In this document: piece after piece, positions 31,599 to 49,087 of the stretch
How positions within the stretch are numbered: the stretch's first letter is position 1
How the letters are laid out: each line of letters begins with the position of its first letter
Source of the DNA: Amorphochlora amoebiformis
Lineage: Eukaryota > Cercozoa > Chlorarachniophyceae
Direction of reading: 5' to 3'
Assembly: GCA_054601695.1 (NCBI GenBank)
Contig: BAAHQB010000083.1
Location: forward strand, 434,001 to 498,000
Length of the DNA stretch: 64,000 nt
Made by a program: the position numbers and the translations under genes
Notes under the pieces: generated by a model
Told to the model about the DNA's origin: nothing
Database searches by the model: none
The model's input: only the letters and a program-made list of their open reading frames with translations

Positions 31599-31973
31599 CT
31601 TAATTCGAGAAGAAATGCAGCAGCGTCCGTTCAGGCAGGTGTTTCAAACCTAGTTCTTGAGCAGAGAACTTGGCACCTGTGCAATTTTTTTGCGTGGCGT
31701 TAATCGTGAGTATAATTGTAATCTGATTCTCTTTTCCATTGATTTTTCACCTACGCGTGTTATACGATATTCCGAGCATTATATGTACACTTTACTGGCT
31801 ATATCATCGAAAATAGGGACGGATCGGAAGACCGCGCAGCTTACCCGGCTTTGGCCCCCTTTGTACACGGACTCTCCGAATTTTTCGTGCGAAAAATATT
31901 TTTCCCGTCGGTGCCGGCTCTTGCGGTTAGGCATTATTGGTTGTAGCCAGGGCCGCCGATAGCTCTACCCAAC
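31599..31973. promoter_or_regulatory. Shared divergent promoter region
   Basis: 375 bp between the PABP and ATP synthase gamma start codons on opposite strands. It is free of TA repeats, unlike nearly all other non-coding DNA here. No TATA box is evident. Both genes are expected to be strongly expressed, so a bidirectional promoter is likely, but this is inferred from layout only. Confidence 0.5.
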
Positions 31974-32893
31974 ATGTACCGCGTTGCCAGGCGAGTCCCC
32001 TTGGCAAGGAAGGCTGGAACTCGTGGTTTTGCCACCGAGAAAGAACTTCGTGATCGTCTGGGAACAATCAAGAATATTTCTAAGGTCACCAAGGCGATGA
32101 ATATGGTTGCCGCGGCCAAACTTCGCAAGCATCAGGATGCTTTGGGTGCTTCAAAGTCCTTCTCCAAAGGCGTAGACGGGCTAATGTTTGAGGCTGATTC
32201 AGATAAGCCGACTATGGTTGTCCCGTTTTCGACTGATAAGGGGCTTTGTGGTGGTGTTAACACCTTTGTCAATCGTGAAGCCAAGAAGCAGATGTCGGAT
32301 CTAGGCGAGAATTACACCCTCTTCACCTACGGGGTCAAGTCCAAGTCCAACCTTCAACGTGTCTTTGGATCCAAGCTCGTGGGTGGTATTGTCGACTGCA
32401 CCGGTGGGAACCCTGTCACTTTCGCGGAGGCCTGCGAAGTAGCGGCGTTTCTGGGGGAGCAGGATGCTGGCAATATGAAAGTCATCTACAACTCCTTCGT
32501 CAACATGATCACGTACGATACCTTGGTTCTAGACATTCCTTCCGCCCAAGCCTTTGCTGCCGAAGCTGACAAGAAGTTTGAGGCCTATGAAGAAGAGGGT
32601 ACCATTAAAATACTGGTAAATATGTTTTCTTACTTTGAATCGTTTCAGGTGATGAAGGAGGGGTCATGACGAGCTTCTACGAGTTCATCCTTGCCTGCAA
32701 GATCTTCGGCATCATCAATGAGTGTCAGACATGCGAGCAGTCATCTCGTATGACTGCTATGGATACTTCTTCGTCGAACGCTGACGAAATGTACGACAAA
32801 CTCCTCCTCCAGGCCAACCGTGTCAGACAGGCTAAGATTACGAAAGAGCTCATGGAGATTGTTGGAGGAGCTTCTGCTATCCAAGATGGCTAG
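31974..32893 (+). CDS. ATP5C1/ATP3: Mitochondrial ATP synthase F1 gamma subunit, two exons
   Basis: 289 residues; the rotating central stalk of mitochondrial F1. The N-terminus (MYRVARRVPLARKAGTRGFA) is basic and free of acids, like a transit peptide, and is followed by LRDRLGTIKNISKVTKAM, the hallmark N-terminal helix. The C-terminus has SSRMTAMD and the RQAKITKELMEIVGGASA helix. Exons 31974-32598 and 32649-32893 flank a 50-bp intron (GGTACC.. to TTTCAG). This junction is needed because the C-terminal helix is in another frame. The intervening residues (EEEGDEGGVMTSFYEF) suit the family. No TA repeats occur in the gene. Confidence 0.95.
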
Positions 32894-33384
32894 ACATACC
32901 GTTTCGCAGATACTACACTCAGTTTTTCCCGAAGCAGCCATACCGCACTACGTCTAGTACGTATGCCAGCTAGCAACCAATGCAGTGAGCGAGGAATCAA
33001 TTAATTAATATCATCAACGTCTAGGAATCGCCTCTTAAAAACCGTGTAATGAGAATTTTATTCATATTCTTGTACCCAAAGCTAGAAAGTCTCTAGACTC
33101 TGGTCACGTTGTAATATATATTCGACTAGCTAGACTAAATCTAGTAGATCGAAATCATTGAATCTAGATAATTGATGCTGACTTAAAATAACGGTACCAT
33201 CGACATGCAAGACTAGTCTAGTAGTAACCGAAACTAGCGAAATTCGAAACATAATCTCAGAATTGAAATGTTCGCGTTGATCGTATTGATGTGATTCATA
33301 TTATAAATTCAAAATAGATGCTATTTTAAAAGCTTGATTATCGATATCAGCCATTTCTAGATTGAAGGTTTGTCTTAATGAGAG
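32894..33384. other. Intergenic, no gene seen
   Basis: Unique AT-rich DNA with many CTAG motifs downstream of the ATP synthase gene, resembling 27210-28255 in composition. No exon supported. Confidence 0.5.
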
Positions 33385-36207
<2,823 letters not shown>

Positions 36208-36215
36208 CTGCATAT

Positions 36216-37964
<1,749 letters not shown>

Positions 37965-38099
37965 CTGGTCAAATCGACATCTCAGCTCTCTTGCCAGGGC
38001 TTCGCCCTCTCTATGTGTGTCCTCCTCGGACTTTGTCACGCAGAGGAGAGATACGGGAAACTCTTCGATTATATCTTTTCCTGTTTCCTCTTGGTATAT
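37965..38099 (-). CDS. Exon of an atypical Ras-like small GTPase
   Basis: A 135-bp exon, open in phase 0, after a remarkable (C)14-16 TTACAG acceptor and before CAG|GTTATC. It reads [20 protein letters not shown], then [19 protein letters not shown], then RCRFDQ. This matches the Ras region from the helix before G4 through the G4 loop to the EG-x-ALA-x-E helix before the G5 SAK motif. The usual NKxD of G4 is replaced by TKSE. A degenerate nucleotide-binding loop, or a Ras-like non-GTPase, is possible. G1-G3 exons and the G5 exon could not be found with confidence; 39484-39507 ([17 protein letters not shown]) may belong upstream. Confidence 0.5.
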
Positions 38100-38309
38100 C
38101 TGTAAGGGGGGGGGGGGGGGGAGGAGATATTAGAGGGTGTGCCTCTCTTCGTAGATCAAGAGAGAGAGCGAGAGAGTGAGAGGGTTAGAAGAGAGTGTGA
38201 TGGAGAATGTGTGGCTTGTGAGAGAGTGGAATATGTGTGTTTTTGGGTTGCGATGAAATGGTTGTGGAAGTTACGTTCAATTAAAGAATATATATATGTA
38301 TATATATAC

Positions 38310-38363
<54 letters not shown>

Positions 38364-38369
38364 TAATAT

Positions 38370-38402
<33 letters not shown>

Positions 38403-38456
38403 GTGAAATGATTGTATCGATTCATTGATAATTGGGATGACACTTGCAATGAATGA

Positions 38457-38490
<34 letters not shown>

Positions 38491-38601
38491 ATATATATAT
38501 ATTTAATTTATATATATATATTATTTATATATACATATATATATATACATATACATATATATATATTTATGTATAATATATGTGTATAGTATCCATCTAT
38601 C

Positions 38602-38694
<93 letters not shown>

Positions 38695-38728
38695 TATACG
38701 ATACATATATTTATACATATACTTATAC

Positions 38729-38763
<35 letters not shown>

Positions 38764-38841
38764 TATATGTGAATGTATAAGTTCATCCTTATTCTGTGAT
38801 ATACACCCTTAAGATTCTCAAAGTATACACAAGGTCATATG

Positions 38842-38898
<57 letters not shown>

Positions 38899-39403
38899 AT
38901 ATAAATATATAAATAATATATATACATTATATATACATATATATATATATATATATAATATACATATATAAATATATATATGTACATGTATATATATATA
39001 TATATATATACACATATATATATATAGATTGATATATATATATATATATATAAATATTCATATATATATAATATATCCATAAATATTCATATAAGAGACC
39101 TCCCTTATCCTGCCAGACATGCCCCTAACACTTCCAAAATTATACACATCACGCTTTGTTTCCCTCTCAGCGGCAGCTGAGTATAATTGTGTTACTATTA
39201 GGACTATACTCTTGGTTTGGGTTAGAAGTAACATTAAATTAGGGTAGGGTTGGATTAGGTTAGGGTTGGATTTTTTGGCTAACCCTAACCCTAACCCTAA
39301 CCCTAACCCTAACTCTAACCCTAACCCTTTAGGATTGGATTATGGTTAGGGTTAAGGTTTTGGTTGGGTTAGGCCTTATGGACACACAAACACGAAAATA
39401 GAA

Positions 39404-39449
<46 letters not shown>

Positions 39450-39480
39450 GTATATGTACAGATAAAATACATGTACATAT
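38100..39480. other. CT-rich intron, TA blocks and unique islands
   Basis: 38100-38290 is GA-rich on the plus strand (CT-rich in the sense of the GTPase exon). 38281-38820 and 38830-39085 are TA. 39090-39235 is unique with no supported exon. Confidence 0.55.
39239..39372. repeat. Inverted interstitial telomere repeats
   Basis: GGTTAGGG-type units (39239-39275) switch to CCCTAACCCTAA (39278-39330) and back to GGTTAGGG (39332-39372), so strands meet head to head within 135 bp. Confidence 0.9.
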
Positions 39481-39514
39481 ACCTTAAGACTGACCCCTTT
39501 CACTAAACCTCGTA

Positions 39515-39553
<39 letters not shown>

Positions 39554-39655
39554 CATATATATATATAATGTATATGTGTAGTATATACATATCTATTATA
39601 TTTATAAAATTCTACATACATGAAATACATACTACACGTATATACACACAAACGT

Positions 39656-39687
<32 letters not shown>

Positions 39688-39812
39688 ATATATTATATGT
39701 ATAATATGTACATATGTATAAACGTATGTAAATAACATATATATATATATATATATACTTAAGAGAGGGTTAGGTTAGATAACATGTGGAAGGAGACAGA
39801 GAGAGAGAGGGG

Positions 39813-39857
<45 letters not shown>

Positions 39858-39871
39858 TGAAGACGATAATG

Positions 39872-40068
39872 TAAACTTATACACACACACACACACATGC
39901 ACATCCACTCGTTCACGCACACACACACACACACATAGAGAGAGAGAGAGAGAGAGAGAAAGACACATGCACATCCACTGGTTCACGCACACACACACAC
40001 ACACATAGAGAGAGAGAGAGAGAAAGACACATGCATATCCACTCGTTCACGCACACACACACACACAT

Positions 40069-40099
<31 letters not shown>

Positions 40100-40133
40100 C
40101 ATGCACATCCACTCGTTCACGACACACACACAC

Positions 40134-40172
<39 letters not shown>

Positions 40173-40271
40173 CATGCATATCCACTCGTTCACGCACACA
40201 CACACGCACATAGAGAGAGAGAGAGAAAGAAAGACACATGCATATCCACTCGTTCACGCACACACACACAC

Positions 40272-40308
<37 letters not shown>

Positions 40309-40351
40309 CATGCACATCCACTCGTTCACGCACACACACACACACACACAC

Positions 40352-40386
<35 letters not shown>

Positions 40387-40435
40387 AAGAAAGACACATG
40401 GACATCCACTCGTTCACGCACACACACACACACAT

Positions 40436-40466
<31 letters not shown>

Positions 40467-40488
40467 CATGCACATCCACTCGTTCACG

Positions 40489-40522
<34 letters not shown>

Positions 40523-40550
40523 AAGACACATGCATATCCACTCGTTCACG

Positions 40551-40586
<36 letters not shown>

Positions 40587-40895
40587 AAGACACATGCATA
40601 TCCACTCGTTCACGCACACACACACACATAGAGAGAGAGAGAGAGAGAAAGAAAGAAAGACACATGCATATCCACCCGTTCACGCACACACACACACACA
40701 TAGAGAGAGAGAGAGAGAGAGAAAGACAAATGCATATCCACTCGTTCACGCACACACACACACACATAGAGAGAGAGAGAGAAAGAGAAAGACAAATGCA
40801 TATCCACTCGTTCACGCACACACACACACACATAGAGAGAGAGAGAGAGAGAGAAAGACAAATGCATATCCACTCGTTCACGCACACACACACAC

Positions 40896-40941
<46 letters not shown>

Positions 40942-40945
40942 CATT
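39872..40945 (+). repeat. 15-copy CA/GA minisatellite
   Basis: Unit of about 62-87 bp: CATGCATATCCACTCGTTCACG, then (CA)n, then TAGAGAGA(GA)n AAGA. The 23-bp core is nearly identical in all 15 copies while (CA)n and (GA)n vary in length. All frames are open in places, giving artefactual ORFs of up to 300 codons. Confidence 0.95.
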
Positions 40946-41166
40946 CTGACGAGGATAAAAGAAACCTACACACACACACACACATGTATGTACACACATA
41001 TATACGTACACACACAGAGAGAGAGAGAACAGAGAGACAGAAAGAGACAGAAAGGAGAGAAACTCATGGACAAAACGAAAACGAGACGGAAAGAGAGAGA
41101 GAGGGAGAGAAAGAGAGATAAATCTGTTGATGAGAGATAGGGTGACCGTAAAAGTATGGAAGGACA

Positions 41167-41426
41167 ATGCCGCCCCCTTCTGAGGAGAAAGTTTTGAGAA
41201 TTCGACAGAGGGAATGCTTTGACTGGAGGAATATTAAGGGAACCCATCCGCATACTTTGTACTCTCCACCTGAAGGAGATACATGTGAGTATACATGTAT
41301 ATATATATGTGTATATTTTTATGTGTGTGTGTGTGTGTATGTATATATATATTAAAGATATGTGTGTGTATATATGTATATAGGTGTATGTGTATGTGTA
41401 TATATGTGTTTGTAGAAGTTATAAAG

Positions 41427-41463
<37 letters not shown>

Positions 41464-41556
41464 ATGTATGTATATATATATATATATAGATATATATATA
41501 TATATTATTTATATTGTAATTTACATATTTGGTGGAATGCTAGGCTAACAAATTTC

Positions 41557-41599
<43 letters not shown>

Positions 41600-41707
41600 A
41601 TGTATGTATGTATATATATATATATATTTATTATTTATATTGTAATTTACATATTTGGTGGAATGCTAGACTAACAAATTTCAGATTCCGACCGGATGTT
41701 GAGATAG
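41167..41707 (+). CDS. Hypothetical plus-strand gene start (exon plus possible last exon)
   Basis: Exon 41167-41284 starts at an ATG and reads [20 protein letters not shown], then [18 protein letters not shown], to a good ACAT|GTGAGT donor in phase 1. The acceptor TTTCAG at 41681-41684 gives YSDRMLR and TAG at 41707 in the matching phase. That would make a 46-residue protein. More likely the true partner exon lies elsewhere; the same acceptor region is also present as a copy at 41501-41557. Family unknown. Confidence 0.4.
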
Positions 41708-41815
41708 GTTTTCTATGCACATATGTAAATATATAATATACATATATATATATGTGTGTGTATATATATATATATATGTATTGAAATACATAAGTGTACA
41801 TATGTATAAAGCGCT

Positions 41816-41882
<67 letters not shown>

Positions 41883-41993
41883 AATATCTATGTAATGTAT
41901 ATATATATATATATATATTACACATATATATATATACATACACTTTACACATGAAAACATAAACAATTTACATACAAATATATTGTATTATAG

Positions 41994-42117
41994 CGGAGAG
42001 ATAGAGGAAAAGAGAGGAGGAGAAAGAAAGAGATTGGTTTATTTATATGTATGGTATGCATATGATATGATATGCACTATGTACCGTCGATATGCAAATG
42101 GTGGATTGATATATCCC
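41994..42117 (+). CDS. Candidate exon, unknown gene
   Basis: After TTATAG, open in phase 2 ([19 protein letters not shown]...[13 protein letters not shown]) to CCC|GTGAGA in phase 0. It could bridge the 41167 exon and the RS-rich exon at 44011, but phases were not fully reconciled. Confidence 0.3.
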
Positions 42118-43995
<1,878 letters not shown>

Positions 43996-44010
43996 TGTTA
44001 TAATGAAAGC

Positions 44011-44440
44011 GAGAGATTCTACAGAAGAGCGAGCCAGCAAATTCGAGAAGAATCTCGAGAGACTTCGAGAGATAGAGAGAGTTCAAGAGACAGATCGAGA
44101 GATAGAGAGAGTTCAAGAGACAGATCGAGAGATAGAGAGAGTAGGTATTCAAGAGTCGAGATCGAGAGAGATCGAGAGAGATCGAGAGAGATCGAGAGAG
44201 ATAGAGAGAGAGATCTGGTGACTTACTGGAAAGACCTTACTCTAGAGCTCAAGGAAGTTCAAGAAGAGGTAGAAAGAGCTCGGGATATTACAGACCACAA
44301 CCTAGAGTTTGAGGGAATTCGAGAAGTACATCGACAGCAAGAGAGAGAGATTTTCGTGAACTCCATCTCTCTGTCTATCTTCCTCACACCGGAAGATACC
44401 TTGTCCTCGAGAGCTTGTAACAGCGCTTTTGCAGGGTAGG
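44011..44440 (+). CDS. RS-domain-rich exon
   Basis: One frame is open from 43996 to a TAG at 44438-44440. It reads RFYRRASQQIREESRE, then TSRDRESSRDRSRDRESS and further SRDR/ER repeats, then a charged helix (LTLELKEVQEEVERARD). The alternating Arg/Ser/Asp/Glu composition is that of RS or RD domains of SR splicing factors. A GAAAG acceptor at 44006-44010 and an AGG|GTAGGT donor at 44437-44438 bound a probable exon. The alternate frame with an ATG at 44003 gives a coiled-coil-like peptide but ends inside the GA tract. A 33-bp unit is duplicated at 44079-44144. Confidence 0.45.
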
Positions 44441-45389
44441 TCGATGGTAGTGAATCGCAAGCAAAAAGGAGATACAAACTTGACTTTCTATGCCTGTTAA
44501 AACAGTGCGAGAGAGGGAAGAGTGAGGGAGGAGAGAAGAGAGAACGACAGAGGCACAGTTAGAGAGACAGGGCGGGAAAGAGTGAACCAGAGAGAGAGGG
44601 CAGAGGTATTCTGGGGTTGTGAATAGACTATTTGTAGATTTATGTTCATGCCGTTTAGTCCTGAGACGTGAAATCATTGGTTGACAGTTAAAAATATTCA
44701 GTGGTTAAACACAACTACGAAAAATCAGTTTTTAATATCTCACCAATAGCATTTATTCCCCCCCAAAAAAACCTTCCCTATCCTCCAATATGTAGCCCTT
44801 CTCCAAGTGTCTTCCTTACCGCCCTCCTCCCCCTTCTCCCCCCGTTAAGATCTTGTACTTTACCCGACATTTGTTGCGGTTGACATAGTCTTAGAATGTG
44901 ACACTGCACTCCGTCTCATGTCACGTATAAATGTCACGCCAGATCACAATATGGGCGTTGCTCAGGTGACATCACGCTATGTCACTTTGGCGGGCTTGCC
45001 GTTCGTTTATGGACGCCTTTCATGGACGCCGTTCGTGTTGTAGTAGGCGTGGTCCAAAGTCATCTTTGGCGTTAGGGTTAGGGTATAATAGGTTTATGTG
45101 TTGCCGTTCATAGACGCCGTTTGTGTTGTAGTAGGTTAGCCAGCGTGATCGAAAGTCTTCTTCGGGGGTTTGCGTTCACAGACGGAGTTCATGGTTCATG
45201 GACGCCGTTCATAGACGCCGTTCGTAGACGGAAGTATTCACTATCCACAGACAATGTCAGACATTGAATGTCTCATGAATGCCGAATAGTAAAATAGTAT
45301 TCATGAATAATTCGCTATTCGGATGAAAATATTTTGTCGGCCATGATGAAAACTTGAAAAGATTTTGTCGCAATGACACAAATCAAATC
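44441..45389 (+). other. Upstream region of the hAT element
   Basis: 44441-44880 is unique. 44900-45250 contains imperfect repeats of GACGCCGTTCATAGACGCCG and TGTTGTAGTAGG, TGTCACG motifs, and one GTTAGGGTTAGGG. 45284-45326 holds the inverted repeat CCGAATAG..CTATTCGG, of a kind often seen in hAT subterminal regions. No confident terminal inverted repeat or 8-bp target duplication was found. Confidence 0.45.
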
Positions 45390-46694
45390 ATGGCGGTATC
45401 ACTGGTTGAAGCTGTTGAATGGAAGGTGGGAGACGCTTGTCAAGCGTACTTCATGGACGAATGGCACAAAGATTGCAAAATTACTAAGCAAATAGGGAAG
45501 CACTTATACGTGAATATACCCAACATATTGGAGGCCCAATATGGTTGCCCCTTACTTTTGCCGGGTGTTGAGCCACCCAAGAAGCAATCCGTGCAGGCTG
45601 TGGTGGTGGCTAAGACTAAGACCGTGGAACAACTTGGTCCACAAGTTTCACAGAAGAAGAAGAAACGCAAGGTGACACACATAGCATGCACGCGTAATAT
45701 ATATCTTACGTGTACATATTGATAGGCAGCCAAAGTGGATGAGGACTTACTACTGATGGACGTGTTTAGCGAGGAAATGTCGGAAGAAGATGAGGAGGAA
45801 AAGGTTCAACAGCGTGTGGGGGATCCCGGTCGTGTGACCAAGAAACGAAAAACCTTGCACAAGATTGAGAGGAAGAAACCCACGTCGGGAGCGCCTGGGA
45901 GGAACAGCACGATGGACGGTTACCTCTCGGGGATCAACAACAAAGAAGTGAGCGCATTGTGTGTTGAGATGATCGCATTAGATCTCTGCCCTGTCACTAT
46001 CCTGGAACGGAAAGGGCTAAAACAACTACTGCAGTACCTAAGTCCTACCATGAATGTCCCATCAAGGTTGACCATGAGGAAGAGAATCATAGCGGCCCAT
46101 GCCATCGCCAAAAGCGTAGTCAAAGAAGAGCTCAAGAGTGTTGACTGCCTTGTGCATGGAACAACTGACGCGTGGTCGTCTTCTGCAATGATGGGCTACA
46201 TGTCTCTCACTCTCCACTACGTAGACCAGAAATTCCGCATCAGGCGGTTGCCTGCTGACGTAGTCAGGATTACAGGACGGCACACTGCCATTAACATGTC
46301 ACATGAGTTAAATTTTCTCATTGAAGACAGCGTCCGTAAACTATGCACCATCACCACTAATTCGGCCGCTAATCAGATAAAAGCTGCTGCGTTGTCAATC
46401 AAGTCTGGTCACATATCTGTTCGACTCCCGTGTGTGAGTCACGTGCTCAATCTTGCGGCAAGGAAGTTGTGCTATGGCAAAGTGGCGAAAGAGTTGGCTG
46501 ACGATGAAGAAACGGAGGAATCAATTGCCGCTTGTGATGATGATGAGGACGAATACGAGCAAGAAGTTCGTCTACATGAAGCCATCGACGAAGAGGAGGA
46601 TGAGTCGATCGAAGTTAGGCGCGACTTGGATGACGAGTGCGTGGGCGACGACGGAGACAACGATGTCGACGTTGGTCATGTCACGCAGGTCGTG

Positions 46695-46738
<44 letters not shown>

Positions 46739-47922
46739 ACACACACACATATATATATATATAAATATTTATATTTATATATATATATATATATATATAT
46801 TTGTTCACGCAGGTCGTGAAAAAAATGCGACGTTTAGCGTGTCTGCTGAGGAAATCACTAGTGTTGAACGAAGCGCTGCTGGAATCTCAGAGGAAAGCTC
46901 GTGATGAGTCGAGAAGGAGCAAGAAGGACCTAAGAGTTCTAATAGATGTCAAAACCCGATGGAGTTCGACCTTCGTAATGATTGGGCGAGCATTGGTTCT
47001 TAGAGAGCACATCGAAGCTGCAAAAAGCAAGGCGACAAGGGCGCAACGAAAGAAATTCTTGCTGGATGACGATTGGGACTTGCTTGAGGAGTTCCATGCG
47101 GCGCTGAAACCATTCGCCATGGCGACTAAGGTGCTTTCTGGTGAGTCGTACGTCACGTCAAGCAAAGTGTTAGAAACTTGGAGGCGCTTAATGAAAACTC
47201 TAAAAATGGCTAAAGACAAGAACAAGTTCAAGGTTTCAGACAAGGCCATCGATGTGTTCATTTCCGCGCTGGAAAGATATTGGGACAAGTACATGCAGAA
47301 CATGGTGTATTTGTGTGCTGCAGCATTCGATCCTCGGCACAAAAAATTGAAGCTGTTGAGGTCGAAAAAAAAGAGGGATTCTGTGTGGACCAGGATATCG
47401 CAAGAAGGATGCACAATTGCAAAGCGGATGGATGATGCAAGAAAAAAGCAAGCGCAACCGGACGACTTGAGTGACGAGAGTCAACAGCTGGCGCCTTTGA
47501 GTGAGTCGGAATCAGACGAAAATGAGTGTGCTGACGCTAGTGGACAACCTTCTCCAGCTAAACCGTCCAAATCATCAGAGGACTTTAGGGTAACTGCAGA
47601 AATAGCAAAGTATCGAGCGATGCCCATCCCGTCGAAGGAAAGGTCATGTGATCCGCTGATTTGGTGGAAGAAACACAAAGAACTTTTCCCGATACTGTCC
47701 AGCGTTGCCCGCGGTTACCTAGGTGCTGCGGCATCAAGTGTGGCATCTGAAAGACTGTTCAGTTTGTGCGGTCACGTGTCCTCTGGAAGAAGATCAAGGA
47801 TTGACTCAAGCTTGATGTCAGCAATCATATACCTGAATTCATGCAGCAGAATTCCAGAATTGTGGTCCGTTTTGCGAAAGAAGATCCGAGAGAACCTAGA
47901 GTCTGGTCCTAGACGCAACTAG
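45390..47922 (+). CDS. hAT-family transposase with Tudor-like N-terminus
   Basis: 784 residues. Exons 45390-45671, 45726-46688, 46813-47922, all phase 0; introns 54 and 124 bp. The start ATG precedes a Tudor/Agenet-like module ([20 protein letters not shown], about 9-50) where a BED finger is usual. The RNase H-like core has TTDAWSS (first Asp, about 240), an [12 protein letters not shown] block (about 303) that normally reads [27 protein letters not shown], and FDPRHKKL. The C-terminus is the hATC dimerisation domain ([17 protein letters not shown] to [10 protein letters not shown]). Loss of the second Asp suggests a domesticated or inactive enzyme. An acidic insert (about 355-410) precedes intron 2. 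Confidence 0.85.
46681..46821 (+). repeat. Intron flanked by 17-bp direct repeat containing both splice sites
   Basis: TCACGCAGGTCGTGAAA occurs at 46681-46697 and 46805-46821. The donor (CAG|GTCGTG, 46688/46689) lies in the first copy and the acceptor (CACGCAG|GTC, 46812/46813) in the second. Between them is a TA/CA microsatellite. Removing exactly one repeat plus the insert restores the transposase frame. See findings. Confidence 0.9.
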
Positions 47923-48206
47923 CGCAAGTAGAACCTAGAGCATGATTGTGATTATACAGAATTTACGCCTACACATGCACATGTCATAATCACATCGTTA
48001 ATTTGTTATGGATATAGTTTTGGTATTCAGTATCTAACATTATGGCATGTAACAAGTTGACAATTTCATCATTAGATTTTATCAAAAGATATAACAAATT
48101 TGCACGTATATATGCACATGTGTGTCACAGCTGTTGTTAGAATATAGTCGTTAGATAAATAATTATATATATATATATATAGTACATATATGTATTATAT
48201 ATGTAC

Positions 48207-48247
<41 letters not shown>

Positions 48248-48367
48248 ATTTTCTTGTATATGTGGATACATAAATTCTATACACATGTACATATATATAC
48301 TAGATATATATATATATATATGTGTTTGTGTGCGTGTGTGTGTGTCTAGTGTGTATCTAGGTGTATA

Positions 48368-48424
<57 letters not shown>

Positions 48425-49043
48425 AGACTCTGAAAGGTATTATTATTAATATACATACTCATCTATGCAATTATATATACACACAGTATTCAATGTAAAA
48501 GTTAAAATTTAAAATTTAAAATTACCGCACACGTATAATGATTACTAATATACTATAATCTAAATAATATGTACATATAATATATATTATATATTATATG
48601 TACATATTATTTTTAGATTATACTAATCATCGATCGTTAAGGTTGTATATAATATAATCATCATAGTATGTGTACACATGCAAATGCCGAAATCATGTAG
48701 TATTATTAGTGCAATTGTACATCGTGTATATCATAGTGTATAGCTATAGTAATAGACTACCTTGACTACCTAGTATACCTGGTATAGCTATAGTTTTGCT
48801 ATTATAGCTATAGCTATAGTATAGCTAGTATGTATAGCTAGTATAGCTATAGTATAGCTAGTATAGCTATAATATAGCTAGTATAGCTATAATATAGCTG
48901 GTATAGCTATAGTATAGTTTAGATAGTACTATGGCTTTGCTAGTGCACTATATACCGTATATGTATACATTTATACATGTACATACATGTTTATGTAAAG
49001 TATTATATACATATATGTATGTATATATATATATATATGTATG

Positions 49044-49087
<44 letters not shown>

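Noticed and set aside
32666-32893. Separate small gene starting MTSFYEF
   Set aside because: It is the second exon of the ATP synthase gamma gene, joined across a 50-bp intron.
39872-40945. CRISPR array
   Set aside because: Regular spacing, but spacers are simple CA/GA repeats of varying length and the genome is eukaryotic.
40238-41140. 300-codon ORF with THTHTH/REREREKDT pattern
   Set aside because: Reading of the CA/GA minisatellite; several frames are open equally.
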